A stretch of 64,000 bases of DNA from Nocardia salmonicida NBRC 13393 (GTDB lineage: Bacteria > Actinomycetota > Actinomycetes > Mycobacteriales > Mycobacteriaceae): contig NZ_BDBR01000009.1 in NCBI RefSeq assembly GCF_001613085.1, positions 248,001 through 312,000 on the forward strand, read 5' to 3'. The translations under genes and the position numbers were made by a program. Under the pieces are notes generated by a model. The model was not told the DNA's origin. It made no database searches and was given only the letters and a program-made list of their open reading frames with translations. Below are positions 26,082 through 34,451 of this stretch, one piece after another. Position 1 is the stretch's first letter; every line of letters starts with the position of its first letter.

Positions 26082-26764
26082 CAGGATGTCTCCTCGTTGT
26101 CCCTGGCATCGAGTTGCGCGCGCACTGCCGCACGCAGCAACTTGGCGCCCGCCGCGCGTAACCGCTTGACCTTCTCCTGGCTGAACTGCAGGTCTCGGGC
26201 CACCTCGCCGGTGGTCTGCACATCGGCATAGCTGCCGTCCGTGGCGATCACGAAGGTCGCCCGGAGCACGGCCGCGGTCTCCGCGTGCGCGATCGAATCC
26301 AGCGCGTCACGCAGGATGGCGCGGTCGGCGAGCCGGTTCTCGGCATCGGCGCACCGATGATCCTCGAGTACCAGCACGGTCGACTCGTAGTCGACCCGGT
26401 GACCCGGGTGACGTTTCTCGGCTGTGCGACTGCGCCGGTCCTGCAGCACCTGCCACTGAAGCTTCTTGAGCACCAACGCTTTCCAGTGCCGGATCCGCTC
26501 GGTGGGCAGCGTCGCGGTGAGCTCGACCATCGTGTCCTGGGCGACATCTTCGAAGTCGCTGCGCATATCCGGGTCGAGCCGATCCAGGACGTAGCGCGCC
26601 TTGGTCGCCGCGTAGCTCGACATGGTGACCAGATCGGCGCCGAAGATGTGGTCGACGACCGCGGGACGCAGGCGTTCGGGGACCTCGCTCCACGCGGCGC
26701 CGAGCCACTGGTCCAAGGGCTCAGAACTCAACTGATACCCCCACTCGGCCGGCGACGGGCACAC
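26081..26764 (-). CDS. Sigma-70-like (ECF-type) factor
   Basis: A protein of about 227 residues with a sigma region-2-like segment (DFEDVAQDTMVELTATLPTERIRHWKALVLKKLQWQVLQDRR) and a region-4-like helix-turn-helix (TTGEVARDLQFSQEKVKRLRAAGAKLL). The linker is longer than in standard ECF sigmas. The start is uncertain: GTG at 26764 or 26767, a TTG further in, or an ATG at 26860 are all in frame. It heads an operon with the partner at 25431 and faces the MTB12-like and Lon-like/propeller genes. Confidence 0.7.
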   Translation of the reverse strand: MCPSPAEWGYQLSSEPLDQWLGAAWSEVPERLRPAVVDHIFGADLVTMSSYAATKARYVLDRLDPDMRSDFEDVAQDTMVELTATLPTERIRHWKALVLKKLQWQVLQDRRSRTAEKRHPGHRVDYESTVLVLEDHRCADAENRLADRAILRDALDSIAHAETAAVLRATFVIATDGSYADVQTTGEVARDLQFSQEKVKRLRAAGAKLLRAAVRAQLDARDNEETS

Positions 26765-26950
26765 CACGGCTCGTTTTCTCGTCGCCGTCGATGCTACCTG
26801 CGCCGCAGGCCGGGCCGACGGGAGACAGCGGAGCGCGGTGTGGGATCGAACATGTCCCATCGCGGAGCCTCCTGTCGGGTCGATCGGCTCCTACACAGAT
26901 GCGGTTGCCGCCCCGAGCGGTTCGCGTCACCGACGCCCAGACCCGCGTGA

Positions 26951-27448
26951 TCAGGCGGGGCAGGCCGGGGAGGCGACCATGAACGAGAACGCGATCTGGC
27001 AGTACCAGGCCTTTTCGACCTTCCACTTCCCGTCCTCGGCGACGAAGTTGACGATGAGCGGGTACGGCGGACTGCCGTTGATCGACGCGGTGCCGTCGGC
27101 GAGCATGCCGGGTGGTGCGGTTCTGGTGCCCGCGATGGTGATCGCGATGGTGGCGCCGCCCTGTCGGGGGGCGTCGGCGACTCGGTTCGGCAGTTCGGGG
27201 TCGCTCTCGATGCCCTGGATGAGTTCGATCTTCTCGGCGTTGGACACCGCCGGGTCTAGCAGTCGCTGCATCAGCGCCCCGACGTCGTCGGCACTCGGTA
27301 GTGGTAGCGGCGCGGAGATCTCGCGCGCTACGACTTTCGCCGGCTCGGTGGTGGTGTCCTCGGCGGCCGAACAGCTCGCCGATACCGCGATCACGGCGAG
27401 TAGGGCCGCGACGGTCGTGGTGCGTCCGGCGCTGTGTCGTCTCGGCAA
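26951..27448 (-). CDS. MTB12-like secreted lipoprotein
   Basis: A 165-residue lipoprotein: signal peptide with lipobox VSASC (Cys about 26), then an MTB12/CFP2-like domain (VGALMQRLLDPAVSNAEKIELIQGIESDPEL, ITIAGTRTAPPGMLADGTASINGSPPYPLIVNFVAEDGKWKVEKAWYC). Low-molecular-weight antigen MTB12 homologues are common in mycolate-containing actinobacteria; the function is unknown. It is divergent from the Lon-like/propeller gene 98 bp away. The start is a TTG. Confidence 0.8.
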   Translation of the reverse strand: MPRRHSAGRTTTVAALLAVIAVSASCSAAEDTTTEPAKVVAREISAPLPLPSADDVGALMQRLLDPAVSNAEKIELIQGIESDPELPNRVADAPRQGGATIAITIAGTRTAPPGMLADGTASINGSPPYPLIVNFVAEDGKWKVEKAWYCQIAFSFMVASPACPA

Positions 27449-27546
27449 CGTGGTCCCTCGGGTCGATCGATGGTGTGCTGGAATTCAATCGTATCGGGGC
27501 GTTCTCGGGAGGGTCGGGTGATGCCCGGCGGGGAGACGGGGGAGAC

Positions 27547-30500
27547 ATGGCGGTCGAATCGACGGATCAGTCGGGCGCGCTGTCGACCGATGACGCGGTG
27601 CTGATCGAGCTGACCGGTGCGCCGCAACGGTGGCTGGCCCTGTGTCGCGATGCCGTTGCCGCCGGGCCGGATGCCGCGCGCCGGCTACTGGAGCACCGGC
27701 GGGAGACCGGTGTGCTGGCCCGGCAGTCGCTGGCCCGGTGGAAGGATCTCGCGGCGGACGAGGATCTGCTCGAGGAAGAGTCAGAGGATCCCGACGCGCA
27801 AGACCGCCGGATCACCGCGGATCTGTCGGCGGCCCGCGCGATGGCGGTGCTGGCGCAGGCGCTGACCGGTTCGATCGACACCGACGACGCGTGTGAGGCC
27901 TTCCTCGATCACGCCGAGCGCGCCGGGTTGATCTCGGTCGGTACCCAGTTGCTGCCCGCGGGTATTCCGATCACCAGCGCGAATGCCCCGCTCGGCGAGA
28001 TCGTGCGTCATCTGCTCGGGCAGGGCGGTCGGGCGGGGCGCGGATACGCCATCATGGCCGCGCTCGAGCTGGCCGGGCAGACCCTGGCGGTCGTGCGCAG
28101 CAGCCGGATCAGCGTGCTGTTCTCGAGCTTCGGCGGTGGCGGCGAGGTGGGCGTGCTGCGCCTCGACCAGGTTCGTGGCGGACCGAGCGGCCTGCATCCC
28201 GACCCGGCGCGGATGGGCTTCCTGCAGGCCGATCGCGAATTCACCGACAGCCTCGAAAGAGCCTGGCGAATCAGCAGATTGGCCGGCACCGACGCGTGTG
28301 TGCGGTGGTCGGTCTCGACGCACGGCAGCTCGCCGGCCAACGACATGAACGGCGCGTCGATGGGCGCGGCGTTCGCGGTCGCCCTCGACGACCTCGCCCC
28401 GCGGCACGCGCTGCTGCGTCGCCTGCGGCCCCGCCGGCTCGACCCCGAGTGCGCGGTCACCGCAGGGCTGTCGGGCGCGAACCTGACGGCCGTCGGCGGC
28501 TACGCGGGCAAACTGACTGCCGCGCAACGCTCGTCGCTTCGCGTGGTGGTCGCGTCGGAGGCCTACCGGGCAGCCGCCGACGAGGCGCCACAGAACTACG
28601 CCGACCGCATCTCGGCCGCCCGCACGGTGTCCGAAGCGATCGCGAGGACCCGCACCAGGGCGAACCTCGCGCTATGGATGGTTTCCGTCGCGGCCGGGCT
28701 GGCCGTGCTGCTGGCGGTGGGGTCGGTGACCGAACTGGTCCAGCTGCGCATCGAGAACGCGGCCGCGCGCGCGGAATCGAATTCGCGTCTGTTCGCCGGT
28801 GTCGCGCGCGGCGGAGGCAACCTCAATCCCGCACTGTCCCAACAGATCGCGCTGGCCGCCTATCGAATCGCTCCGACCGAGGAGGCGCGATCGGCACTGT
28901 TGGAGAACACCGCGACGAACGCGCCCATCCGAATCAGCCCGGGTGTCGTGCTCGGCCGTGGCGTGGTCTTCGATCCCGACGCGCCGCGTATCGCGACCAC
29001 CCCGCAGGGCGACGTGATCGCGATCGGCGAAGGCGACGGTTCGGTGGAATTGGTGCGGGTGACCGAGTTCGGCGTCGACCGCTGGCCACGGTTCGCCACC
29101 GGCAGCGGCCACATCCGCGGCGTCGCGATCAGCGCGGATCACGAATGGCTGGTGGTCGCGGGCGATCTGCGATCGGCGTTGTGGAATATCGCCGACCCCG
29201 GCGCACCGCGCCTGGTGACCCAGTTCCCCCTCGCCGGTCGGTTGCCCTCGTCGGTCGCGCTGAGTCCCGACCTCGCGTTCGTCGCCATCGGCACCCACAG
29301 TGCGACGGTGTCCACCTGGCGACTCGGCGACGATCCCGCGCACCCGGTCGCCCTACCGACGCAGTCGGTCTCGGGCCAGCGTGCCGAGGTCGCCCTGAGC
29401 GATCGCACGCTGGTCGCGGCGGTGCCGTCGTTGTTCGGCGGCGTCTGGACGACCACGGTGCGCGGCTGGAACACCGAGACCCTCGACCACGATCAGACAC
29501 CGGTGTTCGACCGTCGCCTCGAACGGCCCGGCGGCGCGGAGGCGAGGTCGGTCGAGTTCACCGGCGACGGCGCCGTGCTGGCCGTCGCTCTCAATCCGGG
29601 TGAGGTCGCGCGCTGGCGCATCGGCGCGAGCACCTTCGAGCCGATGCCCGCCGTGATGAGGGGCGCCAACGAATACCTCGACGTGTCGCTGACCGAAGAC
29701 GGTCGGTCGGCCGTGATCGTCGGCGGGGACTCCCGGGCGCGCATCCGCGACCTGGACACCGGCGTGGAGCTGGTCACGCTCCCGATCGATATGGTCGCGC
29801 ACGCCCGCTTCCTGCGCGGTGGAAGATCGCTGGTGACAACGAGTTTCGACCATGCCGTGCATGTTTTCGCACTGCCGGGTCCGGTCGTGCCGACCAGCCC
29901 GCTCACGCTGTTCCGGTTTCCGCTCGACCAGCCCGTCCTGCCACAGGAGTTGTTCCCGCACCTTCGAATGCTGGCCAGAACGCCCTTCGCCACCGATCGA
30001 ACGTTGCTCGACGGCGACCCCGCCGGGCTGATCGACGTCGTCGCGATCGCCCCGGACGGGACACGGGCGGTGACCAGAACCGAATCCACGATCCAGGTCT
30101 GGGACATCGCCGACCCGGTGAATCCGCGCCGCGTCGGCGCGCCGCTCAGCGCGGCAGGCGTCGACATCCGCGCCATCACGTTCAGCCCTGACGGTGCCTT
30201 GGCCATCGGTCGCAGCATGACTCAGACCGTCGAGATCCTCGATGTCTCCGGCGAACCCCGATTGCTGTCGAGTATCCGATTCGGCCGCGGCTACCCGACC
30301 TCGCTCGCCTTCAGTCCGGACGGCAGCATGCTCGCCGTCGGCAGCCACCGCACCGGCAACGTCAGCGTCTTCGCGACCACACCCGCCGCGCCGCTGATCG
30401 CGGAACTATCCGATCTGCGAACCCCGGGCCAGACCATGTCGTTGGCCCTGAGCTCGCGCAATACCCTCGCTGTCGGCACTCTCACCGGCGCGTTCGTCTA

Positions 30501-30906
30501 CGAGATCGGCAAGCCGGGTCGTTCGCCGCGCGCCCTCACCGTTCCGGTCGGCGCCAACGGCTCGGCGGGTTCGGTGGCCTTCGATCCGGGCGGAACCCGA
30601 CTCGCCGTCGACGACATCCTCAGCGGAACCATTCTGCTCTGGGACTACAGCGACCCCGCGAACCCCACCGCTTACGCCACGATCACTCGCGGTCAACGCC
30701 ACCGCCAACCCACGATGCTGGCATTCGCCGCGAACGGGGCCGTCCTCACCGAATCCGCCGTCGACGGCACCCTGCGTCGATGGCGCACCGACGCCGCCGT
30801 CGAGGCCGACCGGATCTGTGCCAGCGGCACCACCCCGATCACCCGCGAGGAATGGGCAGGCGCTCTTCCCGGCCACGCCTATGTGAACACCTGCCCTGCG
30901 CGCTGA
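27547..30906 (+). CDS. Lon-like (S16) protease domain - membrane helix - WD40 beta-propeller protein
   Basis: A 1119-residue protein. Residues 20-240 are helical and unrecognised. Residues about 250-345 match the Lon proteolytic fold: THGSSPANDMNGASMGAAFAVAL aligns with the Lon Ser block and puts Ser271 in the nucleophile position, and AVTAGLSGANLTAVGGYAGKLTAAQ puts Lys322 in the position of the Lon catalytic lysine. One membrane helix (about 374-394) follows, then a 700-residue region of WD40-like blades (FSPDGALAIGRS, FSPDGSMLAVGS, FDPGGTRLAVDD), which would be outside the cell. There is no AAA+ module. GGGGGAG precedes the ATG. Confidence 0.8.
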   Translation: MAVESTDQSGALSTDDAVLIELTGAPQRWLALCRDAVAAGPDAARRLLEHRRETGVLARQSLARWKDLAADEDLLEEESEDPDAQDRRITADLSAARAMAVLAQALTGSIDTDDACEAFLDHAERAGLISVGTQLLPAGIPITSANAPLGEIVRHLLGQGGRAGRGYAIMAALELAGQTLAVVRSSRISVLFSSFGGGGEVGVLRLDQVRGGPSGLHPDPARMGFLQADREFTDSLERAWRISRLAGTDACVRWSVSTHGSSPANDMNGASMGAAFAVALDDLAPRHALLRRLRPRRLDPECAVTAGLSGANLTAVGGYAGKLTAAQRSSLRVVVASEAYRAAADEAPQNYADRISAARTVSEAIARTRTRANLALWMVSVAAGLAVLLAVGSVTELVQLRIENAAARAESNSRLFAGVARGGGNLNPALSQQIALAAYRIAPTEEARSALLENTATNAPIRISPGVVLGRGVVFDPDAPRIATTPQGDVIAIGEGDGSVELVRVTEFGVDRWPRFATGSGHIRGVAISADHEWLVVAGDLRSALWNIADPGAPRLVTQFPLAGRLPSSVALSPDLAFVAIGTHSATVSTWRLGDDPAHPVALPTQSVSGQRAEVALSDRTLVAAVPSLFGGVWTTTVRGWNTETLDHDQTPVFDRRLERPGGAEARSVEFTGDGAVLAVALNPGEVARWRIGASTFEPMPAVMRGANEYLDVSLTEDGRSAVIVGGDSRARIRDLDTGVELVTLPIDMVAHARFLRGGRSLVTTSFDHAVHVFALPGPVVPTSPLTLFRFPLDQPVLPQELFPHLRMLARTPFATDRTLLDGDPAGLIDVVAIAPDGTRAVTRTESTIQVWDIADPVNPRRVGAPLSAAGVDIRAITFSPDGALAIGRSMTQTVEILDVSGEPRLLSSIRFGRGYPTSLAFSPDGSMLAVGSHRTGNVSVFATTPAAPLIAELSDLRTPGQTMSLALSSRNTLAVGTLTGAFVYEIGKPGRSPRALTVPVGANGSAGSVAFDPGGTRLAVDDILSGTILLWDYSDPANPTAYATITRGQRHRQPTMLAFAANGAVLTESAVDGTLRRWRTDAAVEADRICASGTTPITREEWAGALPGHAYVNTCPAR

Positions 30907-31208
30907 TCCATAGCAGCTCTACCGGCGGTTTTCGCATTTGTCTGTGACAGTATGTAGCGGTGCCCCTATTTCTTGGGGCAATAGAAATGTAGTCTTATCG
31001 GATGCCGCGATACAATTCTCATCGAGTTCTCAGAATTAATTAAGAAACAGTGGGTATCGCGCGAAAATGCCAGCTAGGGGCGGCGTTGTGGCCGAACTGT
31101 TACCAGTGTCACTAAATCGAGAAATCCGTAACCCGCGATGTTCAGGCGTCGATATGCCATTCGTAAGCCAGCTCCGGCTGGGCCTATGCGAGAAACAGAG
31201 GAATTACT

Positions 31209-31325
31209 ATGATCCCCGTTATCATCGACACCGGTAGCGCTGCCCTGGGCGGCCTCTTCAATACCTTCGGCGCAGCACTGCAGGGGCTGGTCGACACCCT
31301 GTGGACCGGTTCCTTCGGCGGCTGA
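31209..31325 (+). CDS. 38-residue hydrophobic small protein
   Basis: The reading frame MIPVIIDTGSAALGGLFNTF... ending LWTGSFGG has GAGGAA 7 nt before the ATG and sits alone in a gene-free 500-bp stretch whose 5' part is unusually AT-rich for this genome. It has no signal peptide, is nearly uncharged and would form an amphipathic helix, features shared by small corynebacterial channel peptides (PorA/PorH) and membrane-active peptides. It is unlikely to be a GC-driven shadow frame. Two hairpins follow. Not recognised as a named family. Confidence 0.55.
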   Translation: MIPVIIDTGSAALGGLFNTFGAALQGLVDTLWTGSFGG

Positions 31326-31375
31326 TACAGCCCCATAGGTCGATGAAACGACCTGGTCCTCGCTAGCGCGTGACC

Positions 31376-31419
31376 GACGAGAAGGCCTCGCACCGGACGG
31401 TGTGGGGCCTTCCCTCGTC
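31376..31419. terminator. Bidirectional terminator-like hairpin
   Basis: GACGAG (31376-31381) with AAGGCC pair with GGCCTT and CTCGTC (31414-31419), with an inner CACC/GGTG stem. It touches the stop codon of the CDF gene on the minus strand and lies 50 nt after the small-protein gene on the plus strand. A smaller hairpin, GGTCG/CGACC, is at 31338-31353. Confidence 0.6.
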
Positions 31420-32386
31420 AGTGGGTGTGGGGGGCCCGTTCGGGCACATGCTTCGGGCCGTGCGAGTCGGCGCACGGGTGGGAGTCACGGTTGCCGATGT
31501 CGAGGAGTTCCGGGCTGGCGTGGTCGACCTGCAGGGTGACGTGCTCGATGTGGTGGTCGTGGTCGAGCATGTGCGCGATGTCCTCGCGGACCGCGTGGCA
31601 ATCGCGACCGGGCTGCACGAGAACATGGGCCGACAGGGCGGGGGAGCCGGAGGTGATTTCCCAGATGTGCAGGTCGTGAACCTCGGTGACGCCCTCGCGC
31701 GCGGCCATGTCGCGGCCGATCTGCGCGGGGTCGAGGTTTTCGGGCGCGGCCTCGAGGAAGATCCGGCTCGACGCCTTGATCAGGCCGATCCCGGCCTTGA
31801 TCATCAGCACCACCACGATCAGCGTGGCGACCACGTCGGCCTGGACCCAGCCGGTGAGGACGATGATCAGACCGGCCACGGCGGTGGCGATGAACGCGAA
31901 CAGGTCGTTGAGGATGTGCTGGTAGGCGCCTTCGACATTGAGGCTGGTGCGATCGGCGCGGCTGATCATCCAGGTGGCGAGCACGTTCACGACGATGCCG
32001 ACCAGCGCGGTGATCAGCACCAGCCAGCCGTGCACCTCCGGCGGCTCGAACAGTCGGCGGATCGCCTCGTAGCCGAGCCAGAGTGCCAGCAGCAGCAGCG
32101 TCAGCCCGTTGGCCTGGGCCGACAGGATCTCGGCCCGCTTCCAGCCGAACGTCATGCGCCCGCTCGCCGGTCGCGCCGCGAGCCGAATGGCCCACAGCGC
32201 CAGCGCGATCGAGGCGGCATCGGTGGTCATATGCGCCGCATCGGAGAGCAGTGCGAGCGAATCGGCGATGATGCCGACGATCACCTCGCCGATCAAGAAG
32301 GTGACGATCACCGCCAAGGCGCCCGCCAGCCAGCGTCGATCGCTGTCGGCCGATACCCCGTGGTCGTGCCCGTGCCCTGCGCCCAT
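31418..32386 (-). CDS. Cation diffusion facilitator (CzcD/ZitB-like) metal exporter
   Basis: A 322-residue CDF transporter that exports divalent metal such as zinc by proton antiport. A His-rich start (GHGHDHG) precedes six membrane helices; the metal-site motifs are LALLSDAAHMTTDA in TM2 and AYQHILNDLFAFIA in TM5 (HxxxD in each). The cytoplasmic C-terminal domain (VTEVHDLHIWEITSGSPALSAHV) and a His-rich tail follow. The ATG at 32386 has GAGGGGAA before it. A dyad resembling an ArsR/SmtB operator lies 42-63 bp upstream. Confidence 0.92.
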   Translation of the reverse strand: MGAGHGHDHGVSADSDRRWLAGALAVIVTFLIGEVIVGIIADSLALLSDAAHMTTDAASIALALWAIRLAARPASGRMTFGWKRAEILSAQANGLTLLLLALWLGYEAIRRLFEPPEVHGWLVLITALVGIVVNVLATWMISRADRTSLNVEGAYQHILNDLFAFIATAVAGLIIVLTGWVQADVVATLIVVVLMIKAGIGLIKASSRIFLEAAPENLDPAQIGRDMAAREGVTEVHDLHIWEITSGSPALSAHVLVQPGRDCHAVREDIAHMLDHDHHIEHVTLQVDHASPELLDIGNRDSHPCADSHGPKHVPERAPHTH

Positions 32387-32427
32387 CGCGTTCCCCTCTT
32401 GTGCGGTTCGATCGGTCGCAATCATAT

Positions 32428-32449
32428 GCACACATCGCTATGTATGCAA
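32428..32449. promoter_or_regulatory. ArsR/SmtB-like operator upstream of the CDF gene
   Basis: TGCACACAT (32428-32436) and ATGTATGCA (32441-32449) form an inverted repeat with 8 of 9 pairs and a 4-nt spacer, inside an AT-rich block beginning CATATG. ArsR/SmtB metal sensors bind imperfect dyads of this sort over promoters of CDF and P-type exporters. No arsR gene is in the window, so the regulator would be encoded elsewhere. Confidence 0.5.
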
Positions 32450-32570
32450 TTCGTTCTTGGTTGGGAGTGATCGTCGCTGGTCACTGGATGTTGCCGCGTC
32501 CGATTCCAGCCTATGTCTGAGCGTACGGGCGCGGTAAGGCGCGCCGAATCACTCTCGAGAGTGAGGTGCG

Positions 32571-33698
32571 GTGGACTGTTTCCGGACAGACTGGCACGTC
32601 GTGGGACTACCTCGGGAACATCCATCACCGCTCGACGCGCTGATCGCCGCCATGGTGACGGCCGCGACGGTATTGCCCGCGCTCGCTGTCGGAGCCTCGT
32701 GGTGGATCGTCGAGCTGTCGGTCCTCGCGTCGGTGCCGGTGTTGTGGCGGCGTAGGGCTCCGGTGGGTGTGCTGTTCGTGGTCGGTCCGGCGATCACCGC
32801 GCTCGGCTGTGTGCACGCGTTGCCGATCCTGCCGTTCGGCACGGTCGTCTGTGTGTACACGATCGCGGCGTACTGTTCCGCGCGGCAACGACGTACGACC
32901 TTTGTGCTGGTCGTGGTGGGAATTCTGGTGTCACTACTGGTGCCACGCGAGACCGCCGACTCGTACGCCTATGCCGCGATGTCGTTCATGACGGCATGGG
33001 CACTCGGGTCGGGGGTCCGTGCGAAGCAGGCGCAGATCGACGCACTCGCCGAACGGACGCGACGCCTCGACGACGAACGCGAGGCCGCCGTGGTTCGCGA
33101 GCGGTTGCGGATCGCCCGGGATATGCACGACGGGCTCGCCCACACGGTCGGTGCGATGATCGTGCGCGCCGAGACCGGTCCGCTGCTCGATCGGGCCGAT
33201 GCCGACGTGGCGTTCGCGGCGATCGCCGACGGTGGGCGTGCTGCCCTGCGGGAACTGCGCCACAGTATCGGTGCGCTGCGCGAGGACGATCCGCCGCATC
33301 AACCAGGGGTGGCCGCCATCGCCGATCTTGTCGCGCTCGCCGATCATCGGGGTCTGGCCGCCCGTTTCACCGAACACGGAGCCCGCGAGCCGATCTCACC
33401 GCAGGCTGACGCCGCCGCCTATCGAATCGTGCAGGAGGCGCTGACCAATACGGGCAAGCATGCGAAGGCGACGCGGGTCGACGTGGCGCTGAACTGGTCA
33501 TCGGGTCGGCTCGGGGTACGAATCGCCGACGACGGCACCGCGGTGGAAGGCGGTCGGGTGGGTGACGGCGACCCGACGGGCTTCGGTTTGGTCGGGATGC
33601 GAGAACGGGTGCACGCGTGCGGTGGCGTGTTGCGGGTGGAGCCCACGCGTTCGGGGTTCGTGGTATCCGCCGATCTGCCGCTGGTACAGGGGAGTTGA
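32571..33698 (+). CDS. NarL/DegS-type sensor histidine kinase
   Basis: A 375-residue membrane kinase: four or five hydrophobic segments in residues 20-150, a coiled linker, HisKA_3 with H186 (RLRIARDMHDGLAHTVGAM) and a HATPase domain (IVQEALTNTGKHAKATRV, RIADDGTAVEGG, GFGLVGMRERV). Signal unknown. The response regulator gene starts 2 nt after its stop. The GTG start at 32571 is not well supported; later GTGs are possible. Confidence 0.9.
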   Translation: MDCFRTDWHVVGLPREHPSPLDALIAAMVTAATVLPALAVGASWWIVELSVLASVPVLWRRRAPVGVLFVVGPAITALGCVHALPILPFGTVVCVYTIAAYCSARQRRTTFVLVVVGILVSLLVPRETADSYAYAAMSFMTAWALGSGVRAKQAQIDALAERTRRLDDEREAAVVRERLRIARDMHDGLAHTVGAMIVRAETGPLLDRADADVAFAAIADGGRAALRELRHSIGALREDDPPHQPGVAAIADLVALADHRGLAARFTEHGAREPISPQADAAAYRIVQEALTNTGKHAKATRVDVALNWSSGRLGVRIADDGTAVEGGRVGDGDPTGFGLVGMRERVHACGGVLRVEPTRSGFVVSADLPLVQGS

Positions 33699-33700
33699 CG

Positions 33701-34375
33701 ATGCGAGTGCTCGTCGTCGACGACCAGGAACTGTTCCGCACCGGGTTTCGGCTCATCCTGGAATCCGAACCCGACATCGAGGTGGTGGGGGAGGCTTGCG
33801 ATGGTGTGGAAGCGGTGACGGCGGCCCGGCGGCTCACCCCCGATGTGGTGGTGATGGACGTGCGGATGCCGCGGCTGGACGGAGTGGGGGCCACCGCGCG
33901 GATCTGCGCGGAGACGGCGGCAAAGGTGCTGGTGCTCACCATGTTCGACATCGATGAGTACGTCTACGCCGCACTGCGGGCGGGTGCGAGCGGATTCCTG
34001 CTCAAGGACGCGCGCAGGGCCGAATTGATCGGCGGGGTCAGGGTTGTCGCCGCCGGTGACGCGCTGCTGGCCCCCTCGGTGACGCGGCGGCTGATCGCCG
34101 AGGTCGCCGCGCGCGCGTGTCCGCATCCGGAAGCATCCGCGCAGTTGGCCATGCTGACCCCGCGGGAACGCGACATCCTGCGAGAACTCGCCGCGGGTCG
34201 CTCGAATACCGAACTCGCGGCCCGGCTGGTCGTCACCGAACACACCGTGAAAACCCATGTCAGTTCCGTTCTTTCGAAGCTGGGTCTCCGCGATCGGGCC
34301 CAAGCGGTGGTCTTCGCCTATGAATCCGGGATGGTGGCTCGGGGGGACAACCAATTGCCGGGCGGTGTGAGGTGA
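33701..34375 (+). CDS. NarL-type response regulator
   Basis: A 224-residue regulator with receiver domain (VVDDQ, phospho-acceptor D53 in VVVMDVRMP, K in GFLLKDARRAE) and LuxR-type helix-turn-helix (LTPRERDILRELAAGRSNTELAARLVVTEHTVKTHVSSVLSKLGL). It is the obvious partner of the preceding kinase. Targets are unknown; the Lnt-like gene downstream starts 76 nt later and might be in the same transcript. Confidence 0.93.
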   Translation: MRVLVVDDQELFRTGFRLILESEPDIEVVGEACDGVEAVTAARRLTPDVVVMDVRMPRLDGVGATARICAETAAKVLVLTMFDIDEYVYAALRAGASGFLLKDARRAELIGGVRVVAAGDALLAPSVTRRLIAEVAARACPHPEASAQLAMLTPRERDILRELAAGRSNTELAARLVVTEHTVKTHVSSVLSKLGLRDRAQAVVFAYESGMVARGDNQLPGGVR

Positions 34376-34451
34376 TCTCACTCGCGTGAGGGAGGTGGGT
34401 CCGCTCGTACGGGCGATGTGCTGGAGCCGCCCCCACCGCGACGATCAAGGG

